Shown: positions 15,311 through 22,335 of the stretch, piece by piece
Layout of the letters: every line of letters begins with the position of its first letter
Numbering within the stretch: position 1 is the first letter of the stretch
From: Candidatus Woesearchaeota archaeon
GTDB lineage: Archaea > Nanobdellota > Nanobdellia > Woesearchaeales > UBA11576
Reading direction: 5' to 3'
NCBI GenBank assembly: GCA_027083015.1
Contig: JALWQS010000047.1
Span: 1 to 25,305, forward strand
DNA: 25,305 nt
Program-made: the position numbers and the translations under genes
The notes under the pieces: generated by a model
Databases searched by the model: none
What the model saw: the letters and a program-made list of their open reading frames with translations, nothing else
Told to the model about the DNA's origin: nothing

Positions 15311-15350
15311 ATTTTTGGTTGATTTTTATTTTAAGGAAAAATGTTTGCTT

Positions 15351-15356
15351 TTTAAA
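15351..15356 (-). promoter_or_regulatory. TATA-like box for tRNA-Thr
   Basis: TTTAAA is centred about 44 nt before the mature 5' end, matching the placement of the TATA box of tRNA-Arg. A leader of roughly 18 nt is predicted. Confidence 0.4.
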
Positions 15357-15399
15357 GCTTATGGTGTTGTTTCTTTCTTATTGTTCTTTTGACTATTGT

Positions 15400-16254
15400 T
15401 TAACACTCCTTTACTACTGTTTTGAAGCTTTTTATCGCTACTTCTATCTGTTTGTTGTCTGGTTCTCTTGTTGTCATGCTTTGTATTAGCATTCCTGGCC
15501 AGATTATCATCTTTGTTAGCCAGTTATCATATTTTGCTCCTATCTTCAGCAGTTCATATCCTATTCCTGCTACTACTGGTAATAATATTATTCTGGCGCC
15601 GAATTTTATCCAGAAATTATCTGATACTATGAAACTGAACACTGCAATTGATATTATCAGTACTATTAGTAGGAATGTTGTTCCGCATCTTTTGTGTGCT
15701 GTGCTGAATTTCTTTACGTTCTTGACTGTAAGCTTCTTTCCTGATTCGTAGCAGTTTACTGTTTTGTGTTCCGCGCCGTGGTATTGGAAGAGTCTCTTCA
15801 CATCTTTCATGAGTGATATTGCTGCGATATAGGCGACAAAGAATATTATCCTGATTATTCCGTCTATGATATTGAATAGTATCCCTTCTGTTCTTGTGAT
15901 CTTTGTTAGGTATAGTGGTAGCAGGACAAATACTCCTATTGCTACTAGTATGGAGATTATTGTTGTTATTGTGAATTCCCATGTGTTTATGCTTTCTTCC
16001 TCTTCTCCTATTGCTTCGTTGGCTGAGTAGTTAAGTGCTTTTATTCCTACGATGAGTTGCTCTACGAGGTTGACTGTTCCTCTTATGAATGGCCATTTCA
16101 GGAATGTGATCTTGTCTGCGATGCTTTTCATGCGTATCTTTTTTACTGTTATCTTGTTGTCTGGTCTTCTTACTGCTATTGCTACTCTGGGTCCGTTTTT
16201 CATCATCACTCCTTCGATGACTGCCTGTCCCCCTACATTGCTGTTTTTTTTCAT
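15400..16254 (-). CDS. DUF1385 (YqhQ-like) membrane protein
   Basis: A 284-residue membrane protein of the DUF1385 family (the group of Bacillus YqhQ), function unknown. Signatures are the N-terminal NVGGQAVIEGVMMKNGPRVA, the KWPFIRGTVNLVEQL segment, and the conserved FQYHGAEHKTVNCYE and AHKRCGTTFL motifs, whose His, Glu and Cys residues look suited to metal binding or catalysis. Membrane helices lie near residues 95-118, 128-148, 195-212 and 218-236. The length is normal for the family. The ATG at 16254 is preceded by AGGAAAAG and by a TATA box 27 nt upstream, so the message has almost no leader. Confidence 0.93.
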   Translation of the reverse strand: MKKNSNVGGQAVIEGVMMKNGPRVAIAVRRPDNKITVKKIRMKSIADKITFLKWPFIRGTVNLVEQLIVGIKALNYSANEAIGEEEESINTWEFTITTIISILVAIGVFVLLPLYLTKITRTEGILFNIIDGIIRIIFFVAYIAAISLMKDVKRLFQYHGAEHKTVNCYESGKKLTVKNVKKFSTAHKRCGTTFLLIVLIISIAVFSFIVSDNFWIKFGARIILLPVVAGIGYELLKIGAKYDNWLTKMIIWPGMLIQSMTTREPDNKQIEVAIKSFKTVVKEC

Positions 16255-16274
16255 CTTTTCCTGTGTATTGCCTG

Positions 16275-16286
16275 TATTATATATAA
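16275..16286 (-). promoter_or_regulatory. TATA box for the DUF1385 gene
   Basis: Minus-strand TTATATATAATA is centred about 27 nt before the ATG at 16254. It is one of the best TATA matches in the window and predicts a leaderless or nearly leaderless mRNA. Confidence 0.6.
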
Positions 16287-16370
16287 TTAATTATTTGTCA
16301 GCCATTTGCTATGCTGTAGGTGTTTTCTATATTATCATCATTTAGAATTCTTCTTATTGAAAATCTTGCA

Positions 16371-16775
16371 TTATTCTAATTGTTGGTCTATTTCTCTTGC
16401 TATCTCTGTAAGGTCATCTATGGTTCTTATTATATCTTTTTTTAGTTCTTGTATGAGTGTTTCTAGCCGGTCGACTCTCAGATAGTATCTTTGTCTTTCG
16501 TGTATCACGATTCCTGCATCTATGAGTTTGTTGATGTGGTGGATCACTGTTCCTCTTGTTATGTTTAGTCTGTATGCTAGTTCGTCAGAACTCAATGGTC
16601 TTTTTTGTTTTGCGCTTTTTAGAAGTTCTACAAATACCCTGAAGCAGCTTTTATCTTTATCTCTCAGGTTGAATAGGCCTAGAGAGTTTCCTAAGAATTG
16701 TAGTTCGTCGTTTATGTTTTGTGAGCTTGGTTTTCTTAGTCTTATTATGGTTATCTTTTGGTGTATGACTGCCAT
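16371..16775 (-). CDS. Winged-helix regulator divergent from hsp20
   Basis: A 134-residue DNA-binding protein. Residues 40-100 form an ArsR/TrmB-like winged helix: CFRVFVELLKSAKQKRPLSSDELAYRLN, recognition helix ITRGTVIHHINKLIDAGIV, and wing IHERQRYYLRV. A C-terminal helix (LETLIQELKKDIIRTIDDLTEIAREIDQQ) is a likely dimerisation coiled coil. The ATG at 16775 lies about 25 nt from a strong TATA box, so the message is probably leaderless. It is divergent from hsp20 across a 110-bp region with two palindromes. Family knowledge: Phr of Pyrococcus, a winged-helix protein, represses hsp20 and its own gene. I infer a similar local heat-shock role, but this is not Phr by recognisable sequence. Confidence 0.88.
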   Translation of the reverse strand: MAVIHQKITIIRLRKPSSQNINDELQFLGNSLGLFNLRDKDKSCFRVFVELLKSAKQKRPLSSDELAYRLNITRGTVIHHINKLIDAGIVIHERQRYYLRVDRLETLIQELKKDIIRTIDDLTEIAREIDQQLE

Positions 16776-16793
16776 GCTTCTGTTGTATTTTTT

Positions 16794-16805
16794 AAGATAT
16801 ATAAG
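16794..16805 (-). promoter_or_regulatory. TATA box for the winged-helix regulator
   Basis: Minus-strand CTTATATATCTT is centred 25 nt before the ATG at 16775, giving a leaderless message. It lies back to back with the hsp20 promoter, about 20 bp apart, so one bound protein could affect both. Confidence 0.65.
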
Positions 16806-16811
16806 TTTTTC

Positions 16812-16828
16812 CCGAAAGGTTTATATAT
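16812..16828 (+). promoter_or_regulatory. BRE/TATA promoter of hsp20
   Basis: CCGAAAGG followed by TTTATATAT is a near-ideal archaeal BRE plus TATA box. Transcription would begin near 16850, leaving a leader of about 35 nt with a strong ribosome binding site. Confidence 0.7.
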
Positions 16829-16832
16829 CAGT

Positions 16833-16867
16833 AGAGTTTAACTCTTCATTGTTGACTTTAAATCAAC
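16833..16867. promoter_or_regulatory. Two palindromes, candidate hsp20 operators
   Basis: AGAGTTTAACTCT (16833-16845) is a perfect inverted repeat with one central base, lying between the TATA box and the predicted start site. GTTGACTTTAAATCAAC (16851-16867) is a second inverted repeat, matching at 7 of 8 pairs, at or just after the start site. Repressors in archaea commonly bind here and block polymerase. The second could instead form a hairpin in the leader just before the ribosome binding site. Confidence 0.55.
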
Positions 16868-16885
16868 AAAGCGGAGGTGATTGCT

Positions 16886-17347
16886 ATGTTTGACATATTT
16901 GAGGAGATGGAACGGTTGCATAGGCAGATGGATAGGATGTTTTCAGATTTTTACGAGCGACCTTTGCTTGAAGGTCCAAAATCTTCGGGCAAGGCTCTTG
17001 CTAAAGCAAGACCTGCGGTCTCAGATATCAAAGAGACAAAAAATTCAGTCATTGCCACTTTTGAGCTTCCCGGAGCAGATAAGAAGGATATTGAACTGAA
17101 TGTTACTGAAAATGCTGTTGAAGTTAAGGCTCAGAGAAAGATAGTCAAAGAGCATACTGATAAGAAAAAGGGCTATTATAGTTATGTTGCTCAGGCATCC
17201 CAGTTTTATCGTGCTCTTCCACTGCCTTCAAAGGTAGTTCCTGAGAAGACGGTTGCTGTCTATAAGGATGGAGTGCTGACTGTTACGATGCCTAAAGTTG
17301 CTCCTTCAAAGAATGAGAAAAAAAGCCATAAGATCAATATCAAATGA
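16886..17347 (+). CDS. hsp20: Small heat-shock protein Hsp20
   Basis: A 153-residue alpha-crystallin family chaperone that holds unfolding proteins in solution for refolding by DnaK. The N-terminal arm is MFDIFEEMERLHRQMDRMF. The crystallin domain starts at DIKETKNSVIATFELPGADKKDIEL and includes the conserved YRALPLPSKVV and the KDGVLTVTMPK end. The C-terminal tail HKINIK has the I-x-I motif used for oligomer assembly. The start is the ATG at 16886 because GGAGGTGAT (16873-16881) is its ribosome binding site; a GTG at 16877 lies inside that site. Codon use is more mixed (more A-ending) than in cdc48 or gatE. Confidence 0.96.
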   Translation: MFDIFEEMERLHRQMDRMFSDFYERPLLEGPKSSGKALAKARPAVSDIKETKNSVIATFELPGADKKDIELNVTENAVEVKAQRKIVKEHTDKKKGYYSYVAQASQFYRALPLPSKVVPEKTVAVYKDGVLTVTMPKVAPSKNEKKSHKINIK

Positions 17348-17379
17348 TTGCAGGATAGGTATTATAGGCTTGCTTAATT

Positions 17380-17532
17380 TTTTATTGAAAATCTCGTTAG
17401 AGATTTGTAAAGAGTTTAAAACTCCGTCCTTTAGGGCGAGATTTTCAATCCCAAAAACTCGCCGTTAAGCGAGGGTCGTTAATACCCCGACCTTTAGGTC
17501 GGGGATAGACCCGAGTGGCGAGTTTTTGTTAT
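17380..17532 (+). repeat. Double palindromic repeat, full copy
   Basis: This 153-bp element lies between hsp20 and grpE. Unit 1 (17385-17448) is bounded by perfect 12-bp arms TTGAAAATCTCG and CGAGATTTTCAA and contains a GAGTT/AACTC hairpin and CGTCC-TTTA-GGGCG. Unit 2 (17452-17528) is bounded by CAAAAACTCGCC and GGCGAGTTTTTG, and contains the stem GGGTC/GACCC flanked by GA/GA and the perfect hairpin CCCCGACC-TTTA-GGTCGGGG (17485-17504). No reading frame is present. The CC(G/T)TTTAGG-loop hairpins resemble those at ends of IS200/IS605 elements, so a non-autonomous derivative (MITE/PATE-like) is my best guess. It may also act as a terminator or structured RNA between the two chaperone genes. 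Confidence 0.88.
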
Positions 17533-17584
17533 TTTTTTGAGCTTTTGTGAGAATTATGATTTTTTTGTGCGAAGGTGTTCAAGG

Positions 17585-18160
17585 ATGAGTAAGAAGAAAT
17601 TGACAAAAGACACTGACGAGATTAAGGATGCTATCCGATCAAAAAAAGATGATGCTGTTTCAAAGAACGATCTGAAGAACGAGGAACGGATCAGCAAAGG
17701 CGGAAAAAGTGTCGAAGAGTCTGCTGTTATCAAGCAAAAGGATGCGAAGATTGCAGAGCTTACTGATGATATTAAGCGTCTTCAGGCGGACTTTGAGAAT
17801 TATAAGAAACGCTGCGAGAAGGAGAATCAGGCCTTTCGTGAATATGCTAAGGCAGATCTGGTCAAGAAACTCCTTACAGTGCTTGACTCTTTTGAGATGG
17901 CTCTTAAGAATACCGAAGATAAGGAAGAGTTTGTCAAGGGCGTAGAGCTCATCTACTCTCAGTTGTATGGATTGCTTAAGGAAGAGGGGCTTGAGGCTAT
18001 AGAGACTAAGGATAAGAGGTTTGATCCTTACTTCCATGAGGTCATGATGACAGTAAGTTCAGATCATGATGATGCCATACTTGAAGAGTTTCAGAAAGGT
18101 TATACCTTCAAGGGGCAGGTTTTGCGCCACTCTAAGGTAAAGGTCGGTAAGAAAAAATGA
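17585..18160 (+). CDS. grpE: Nucleotide exchange factor GrpE
   Basis: A 191-residue GrpE that drives ADP release from DnaK. The first 55 residues are Lys/Asp/Glu-rich and probably disordered. A long coiled coil follows (IAELTDDIKRLQADFENYKKR), then the helical bundle KKLLTVLDSFEMALKN and the C-terminal beta wing FDPYFHEVMMTV and GYTFKGQVLRHSKVKVGK, which contacts DnaK. The ATG at 17585 follows GAAGGTG with good spacing; the frame is open further upstream from a TTG but without signals. It begins 53 bp after the palindromic repeat and is probably the first gene of a chaperone unit. Confidence 0.95.
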   Translation: MSKKKLTKDTDEIKDAIRSKKDDAVSKNDLKNEERISKGGKSVEESAVIKQKDAKIAELTDDIKRLQADFENYKKRCEKENQAFREYAKADLVKKLLTVLDSFEMALKNTEDKEEFVKGVELIYSQLYGLLKEEGLEAIETKDKRFDPYFHEVMMTVSSDHDDAILEEFQKGYTFKGQVLRHSKVKVGKKK

Positions 18161-18207
18161 TAATTATGTTGCTTGATCATCCAAAAAGAGTCTGATGATG
18201 TTGTAAG

Positions 18208-18723
18208 ATGAAGATTGCTATTGATACGCCAAAAGAGGAGATACTTAAGATAGGAAGCGAGTGCAAGCTTTGCGGTTCATGTTGTCGTTTCGGTTCAGGA
18301 TTTGTGCTTGAAGAGGAGATTCCTGTTATCGCAGCAAGTTTAAACCACGATATAAGGTCATTCAAGGAGCATTTCCTTGAAGAGATAGAGCTCTTTAACA
18401 CAAAGGCTTGGAAGTTCAAAACTGTTAAGGAAGAAGGTAAACCTTATGGTCATTGTATGTTCCTTGACGGCAATGTTTGTAAGATACATAAAGTAAAGCC
18501 TTTGCATTGCCGGGTAAGCACTTGCGATGCTGAACATGGTGATGCTATTAATGCTTGGTTCCTGGTGAATCATTTTGTCAACCCTGATGATCCGGAATCT
18601 GTCCGTCAGTATCATGCTTACATAAAGACTGGTGGCCTGGTCATTGAAGGTGCGGAGTTGGAACATCTTGTTCCTGACAGGTCGCGTCTTAAGAAGATAT
18701 TGGATTATACTTTATTGAAATGA
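18208..18723 (+). CDS. YkgJ-type cysteine-cluster protein
   Basis: A 171-residue member of the YkgJ family (Fe-S or zinc cluster, function unknown). The N-terminal ECKLCGSCCRFGSG supplies C19, C22, C25 and C26, and a second group appears in GHCMFLDGNVCKIHKVKPLHCRVSTC (C83, C91, C101, C106), the spacing typical of the family. It therefore likely binds one metal cluster with eight cysteines available. It lies 47 bp after grpE and 45 bp before the DUF3467 gene on the same strand, so it is probably part of the chaperone unit. A redox or metal-sensing role beside chaperones is only an inference. No strong ribosome binding site precedes the ATG. Confidence 0.88.
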   Translation: MKIAIDTPKEEILKIGSECKLCGSCCRFGSGFVLEEEIPVIAASLNHDIRSFKEHFLEEIELFNTKAWKFKTVKEEGKPYGHCMFLDGNVCKIHKVKPLHCRVSTCDAEHGDAINAWFLVNHFVNPDDPESVRQYHAYIKTGGLVIEGAELEHLVPDRSRLKKILDYTLLK

Positions 18724-18768
18724 CGGGGCCTGGAATGTTGGTTTATCGATGTTTGTGAGGGAGTAAAT

Positions 18769-19119
18769 ATGGAAAAGAACATGAATTTTTCAATAGATGA
18801 TGGTGATGCTTTTTTTTGCCATGAGATTTCGGTGAACTTCAATCCATTGCAATTCGTCCTTGACTTTAAGTCAGTGACTCCTCGTGTTGATGTTCGGTCT
18901 AAGAATGGTCCTTCGATAAGGATTAAGCATAATGTTGTGCTTATGGATCCTTTTCATGCTAAGAAGACTGTTGAGTTGCTCTCACGGGTCATAGCTGATT
19001 ATGAGAAACAGTTTGGTGAGATAAAGAAACCGAAAGTTATCGAAAAGATGGAGAAAAATGCGAAGAAAAAGTCTGACTCGAAGTCTAAGACCTTTAAGAC
19101 GCCGACCTATTTTGGTTGA
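18769..19119 (+). CDS. DUF3467 family protein
   Basis: A 116-residue protein that fits DUF3467: short, with a beta-rich body (FFCHEISVNFNPLQFVLDFKSVTP), a middle IKHNVVLMDPFHAKKTVELLSRVI segment and ADYEKQFGEI closing the domain. The family is found in bacteria and archaea and has no assigned reaction. The last 35 residues are Lys-rich and end TYFG. A GAGGGAG ribosome binding site lies just before the ATG at 18769. It sits in the middle of the hsp20-grpE-dnaK-dnaJ region. Confidence 0.82.
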   Translation: MEKNMNFSIDDGDAFFCHEISVNFNPLQFVLDFKSVTPRVDVRSKNGPSIRIKHNVVLMDPFHAKKTVELLSRVIADYEKQFGEIKKPKVIEKMEKNAKKKSDSKSKTFKTPTYFG

Positions 19120-19181
19120 TCATGATGATGTGATGATTGGTATGCTATACATATGACTTATTAGGGTGATAGGGTGATATT

Positions 19182-19595
19182 ATGCACATAGATATTTCAG
19201 ATGCGGATGAGCAGAACACTGATGGTTTAAGTGTAGATAGGGCTGATTTTGATGATGCCGTTATTGGTGAGACCAGCATCCAGGAAGTTTTTCTCAATGC
19301 TTCCACTATCTTAAGATACCTGATAGGTAATGATGACCAGCTTGAGACCTTGGTGATGTGTAATCCTGCTAATCAGGTTTTTGTGACGACTGATCAGGAT
19401 CTTTATGATGCTCTTGCAAGCATGCAGTCTTACGAGACTTTGAACAAGAATAAGCTTGTCAAGTTGCTAGAGTCTGTACGTGTTCGCCCGGTGGATAAGC
19501 GTGTTATACTCACTCATGAGAAGCTTGAGGATATCAGGAAGGAGGCGTTGAGAGGATCAGCTCCTGATAGCTCTGATAAAGGGCATCAAGATTAA
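19182..19595 (+). CDS. Unknown protein, PIN-like resemblance
   Basis: A 137-residue acidic protein in the chaperone region. The first 30 residues are Asp-rich. The core VFLNASTILRYLIGNDDQLE, followed by QVFVTTDQDLYDALASM and NKNKLVKLLESVRV, recalls the start and middle of PIN nuclease domains (a beta strand with Asp, then L-R-Y-L, then T-T-D-x-D-L). However, the first acidic residue is replaced by Asn and the protein is short, so if it is PIN-like it is probably degenerate or non-catalytic. I do not recognise a specific family. GGGTGAT precedes the ATG. It ends about 100 bp before dnaK. Confidence 0.65.
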   Translation: MHIDISDADEQNTDGLSVDRADFDDAVIGETSIQEVFLNASTILRYLIGNDDQLETLVMCNPANQVFVTTDQDLYDALASMQSYETLNKNKLVKLLESVRVRPVDKRVILTHEKLEDIRKEALRGSAPDSSDKGHQD

Positions 19596-19637
19596 GGCGG
19601 TAGACTGGTATTTTGTCTGTCCATCGCCTGATTGATC

Positions 19638-19668
19638 ATATTTATTTAACAAAGATGATTTGTTTAAC
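19638..19668 (+). promoter_or_regulatory. dnaK promoter with repeated TTTAAC motif
   Basis: An ATATTTATTT TATA-like box (19638-19647) is followed by two TTTAACA sequences 18 nt apart (19645-19651 and 19663-19669) and an AACAAA-GATGA-TTTGTT inverted repeat. The predicted transcription start is near 19670. The second copy continues GTTTAACACTCAT, resembling GTTTAACTCTTCAT at the hsp20 promoter (16836-16849). Confidence 0.45.
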
Positions 19669-19698
19669 ACTCATGATGAAGTGTTGGAGGTAAGTAAA

Positions 19699-21618
19699 AT
19701 GTCAAAGATAATTGGAATTGATTTAGGAACTTCAAATTCAGCCGCTGCTTTTTTGGAGGCTGGCAGACCTAAGATTATACCTAGTTCTGAGGGTGTTACT
19801 CAGTATGGTAAGGCTTTTCCGTCTGTTGTGGCTTTTACCGAGGATAATCAGATCCTGGTAGGTGAGCCTGCTCGTCGTCAGGCTGTTTCCAACCCTGAAC
19901 GTACGATCTCGGGCGCTAAGCGTAAGATGGGTACGAGTTTTAAGTATAAGATCAATGGTAAGGAATATACTCCTCAACAGATTTCTGCTTTCATCCTTCA
20001 GAAGATCAAGAAGGATGCAGAAGAGTACCTTGGTGAGAAGGTTGAGAAAGCGGTTATTACTGTTCCTGCTTATTTTGATGATAATCAGAGACAGGCTACT
20101 AAAGATGCTGGTACGATTGCAGGTCTTGAGGTTGTCCGTATAATCAATGAGCCTACGGCTGCTTCTCTGGCTTTTGGTCTTGATAAGGCCGATAAGGAAT
20201 TTAAGATATTGGTTTTTGATTTCGGAGGCGGCACCTTAGATGTTACTATAATGGAATTTGGTGAAGGTGTCTTTGAGGTCAAGTCTACAAGTGGTGATAC
20301 TAATCTTGGCGGTAGGGATATGGATAAGGCTATTGTCGATTATCTTGTTGAGGAATTCAAGAAGAAGGAAGGCATTGATCTGTCGGATGATCCTACTGCT
20401 ATGCAGCGTTTGGAAGAAGCTGCTGAAAAAGCGAAGATTGAGCTCTCTACAGTTTTAGAGACTGATATCAACTTACCTTTCCTTTCTGCCGGTTCTGCAG
20501 GTCCTAAGCATCTTGTGATGAAGCTTAGTCGTGCTAAGCTTGAGGATCTTGTGATGCCTATAATAAAGAAGTCAGAGGGTCCTATAAAGCAGGCTTTGTC
20601 TGATGCTAATCTTACAGCTGCAGATGTTGATAAGATTATCCTAGTCGGAGGCCCTACTCGTATGCCTAGTGTCAGGAAGTTTGTTGAGGATTTTATAGGT
20701 AAGAAATCTGAACGTGGTGTTGATCCTATGGAATGTGTGGCTATGGGTGCTGCTATTCAGGCAGGCGTCCTCTCAGGAGAGGTTAAGGATGTTTTGCTCC
20801 TTGATGTTACTCCTTTGAGTTTGGGTATTGAGACTCTTGGCGGTATCTTCACGAAACTGATAGATCGTAACACGACTATTCCTACGAAGAAGTCTCAGGT
20901 ATTCAGTACTGCTGCTGATAATCAGCCGGCTGTTACTATCAAGGTTTTCCAGGGAGAGCGCCCAATGGCTAATGATAATAAGCTTCTGGGCACATTTGAT
21001 CTTGTTGGTATACCTCCAGCTCCAAGAGGTGTTCCTCAGATAGAGGTCACTTTTGATATCGACGCTAATGGTATCCTGAATGTCTCAGCTAAGGATCTTG
21101 GTACGCAAAAACAGCAGGCTATGACTATAACTGCTCCTAATAAGCTTGATGAGTCTGAAGTTGAACGTATGAGGAAGGAAGCTGAGGCGCATGCTGCTGA
21201 GGATAAGAAGCGTAAGGAAGAGGTAGAGATAATCAATAATGCTGAACATTTTATCTACTCTTCTGAGAAGACCTTGAATGAGATGGGTGACAAGGTTGAT
21301 AAGGCTAAGATTGATCCTATAAAGAAGGGCATTGATGAGCTTAAGAAGCTTATGGAGCCTGAGAAGAAGGATGCTCAGGCCATAAAGTCTAAGCTTGAGG
21401 AGATTGAGAAACTCATGCAGGCAGCTACTACTGAGATGTATCAGAAGGCTCAGCAGGAGTATCAGAAAGCCCAGGCTGCGCAGGGAGCTGCTGCTGGCTC
21501 ATCTGGGAATGCTTCCGGTCAGCCAGGCAATCAATCTTCTGGTTCTGGCTCTAAAGAGAACGTTGTTGATGCCGAATATGAAGAAGAGAACAAAGATGCT
21601 AAGGATAGCAAGAAATGA
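19699..21618 (+). CDS. dnaK: Hsp70 chaperone DnaK
   Basis: A 639-residue DnaK. ATPase-domain motifs are IIGIDLGTSNSAAAF, AVITVPAYFDDNQRQATKDAG, FDFGGGTLDVTIM and ILVGGPTRMPSVR. The linker DVLLLDVTPLSLGIETLGG leads to the substrate-binding domain, and a helical lid and Gly/Ser/Gln-rich tail end with VVDAEYEEEN. The segment after KRKMGT runs straight into the PQQISAFILQKIKK region, so the roughly 23-residue insert of proteobacterial DnaK is absent, as in Gram-positive and archaeal proteins. The start is the ATG at 19699, supported by GGAGGT, rather than the longer open frame. Archaeal DnaK is generally viewed as acquired from bacteria. Confidence 0.98.
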   Translation: MSKIIGIDLGTSNSAAAFLEAGRPKIIPSSEGVTQYGKAFPSVVAFTEDNQILVGEPARRQAVSNPERTISGAKRKMGTSFKYKINGKEYTPQQISAFILQKIKKDAEEYLGEKVEKAVITVPAYFDDNQRQATKDAGTIAGLEVVRIINEPTAASLAFGLDKADKEFKILVFDFGGGTLDVTIMEFGEGVFEVKSTSGDTNLGGRDMDKAIVDYLVEEFKKKEGIDLSDDPTAMQRLEEAAEKAKIELSTVLETDINLPFLSAGSAGPKHLVMKLSRAKLEDLVMPIIKKSEGPIKQALSDANLTAADVDKIILVGGPTRMPSVRKFVEDFIGKKSERGVDPMECVAMGAAIQAGVLSGEVKDVLLLDVTPLSLGIETLGGIFTKLIDRNTTIPTKKSQVFSTAADNQPAVTIKVFQGERPMANDNKLLGTFDLVGIPPAPRGVPQIEVTFDIDANGILNVSAKDLGTQKQQAMTITAPNKLDESEVERMRKEAEAHAAEDKKRKEEVEIINNAEHFIYSSEKTLNEMGDKVDKAKIDPIKKGIDELKKLMEPEKKDAQAIKSKLEEIEKLMQAATTEMYQKAQQEYQKAQAAQGAAAGSSGNASGQPGNQSSGSGSKENVVDAEYEEENKDAKDSKK

Positions 21619-21647
21619 TTTATTTTTAGTCTTTTATTTTTTGGTTT
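21619..21647 (+). terminator. T-rich terminator region after dnaK
   Basis: Runs of four to six T (TTTATTTTTAG, CTTTTATTTTTTGG) follow the dnaK stop at once. Archaeal transcription ends at such tracts, and a new promoter follows at about 21690. Confidence 0.4.
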
Positions 21648-21689
21648 TAATCATGCGCTGCTGTCATATGTAATACTTCCGTCATACGC

Positions 21690-21701
21690 TATATTTATAA
21701 T
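21690..21701 (+). promoter_or_regulatory. TATA box for the HD-domain gene
   Basis: TATATTTATAAT is a good TATA match about 60 nt before the ATG at 21755. The HD gene and the following dnaJ are thus probably a separate transcript from dnaK, with a leader of about 30 nt. Confidence 0.5.
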
Positions 21702-21754
21702 ATGAACTGTATTGTTAAAGTATCTGTTATGATTTACTTTATGGTGTTTGTTAG

Positions 21755-22285
21755 ATGACACGAGGGATCCCTACGGAAAGTGAATGTTTTGCTTTGTTAG
21801 CTGAGGCGGACTTACATCCAAGTATAGTTCGTCATTCTATTGGTGTCAGGGATGTTGCTCTTCAGATTGCTGATAAGCTTGAAGCTGTTGGTCATCCTGT
21901 TGATAAGTCTCTTGTGGCGGCTTCTGCTCTTCTTCATGATATAATGAAGATTAATGCTGAGTTTGATCATGCTATTGAAGCTGGTGATCTTCTTAGGCAG
22001 AAGGGTTTTCATGAGGTTGCATCAGTAGTCGAGAAACATGCTCTCAATAATCTTTCAGACCCTTCTTTTGTTCCTAAGACTGTTGAGGAAAAGCTTATTA
22101 TGTACGCTGATCTTAGGTTCTCTTCTGGTCGTGTTGTTTCTCTTGATGAACGTTTTGATTATATTAAGAGGAAGTATGCTCCTAAAAACCCAAACACATT
22201 TAAATCATATATGAAGTTCGCAAAGAATCTGGAGAAGGAGTTTAAGGATATATTGGAGAGTGGCGGTCAGTCCTTGGATTTTTAG
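21755..22285 (+). CDS. HD-domain phosphohydrolase
   Basis: A 176-residue HD-domain protein, a metal-dependent phosphohydrolase fold acting on nucleotides or similar phosphoesters. Metal ligands are visible in order: VRHSIGVRDVAL (H27), ALLHDIMK (H61, D62) and MYADLRFSSGRVVSLDERF (D119). The length and the ADL-R-F segment match the small stand-alone HD proteins often labelled HDIG-type. The C-terminus is a helical stretch (SYMKFAKNLEKEFKDILES). It lies 50 bp before dnaJ on the same strand and is probably co-transcribed with it. The substrate cannot be deduced. Confidence 0.87.
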   Translation: MTRGIPTESECFALLAEADLHPSIVRHSIGVRDVALQIADKLEAVGHPVDKSLVAASALLHDIMKINAEFDHAIEAGDLLRQKGFHEVASVVEKHALNNLSDPSFVPKTVEEKLIMYADLRFSSGRVVSLDERFDYIKRKYAPKNPNTFKSYMKFAKNLEKEFKDILESGGQSLDF

Positions 22286-22335
22286 GCTGGTGTTGATGTT
22301 TTGACTGCTATTGTTGATTGAGAAGACTGTTGAAA

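Noticed and set aside
10835..17532. The two palindromic repeats as a CRISPR remnant
   Set aside because: Only two copies 6.5 kb apart, no regular spacers, no cas genes, and the repeats are far longer than CRISPR repeats.
18710..18720. TTTATTGAAA at the end of the YkgJ gene as a third repeat copy
   Set aside because: Only 10 bases match, inside coding sequence, with no palindrome following.
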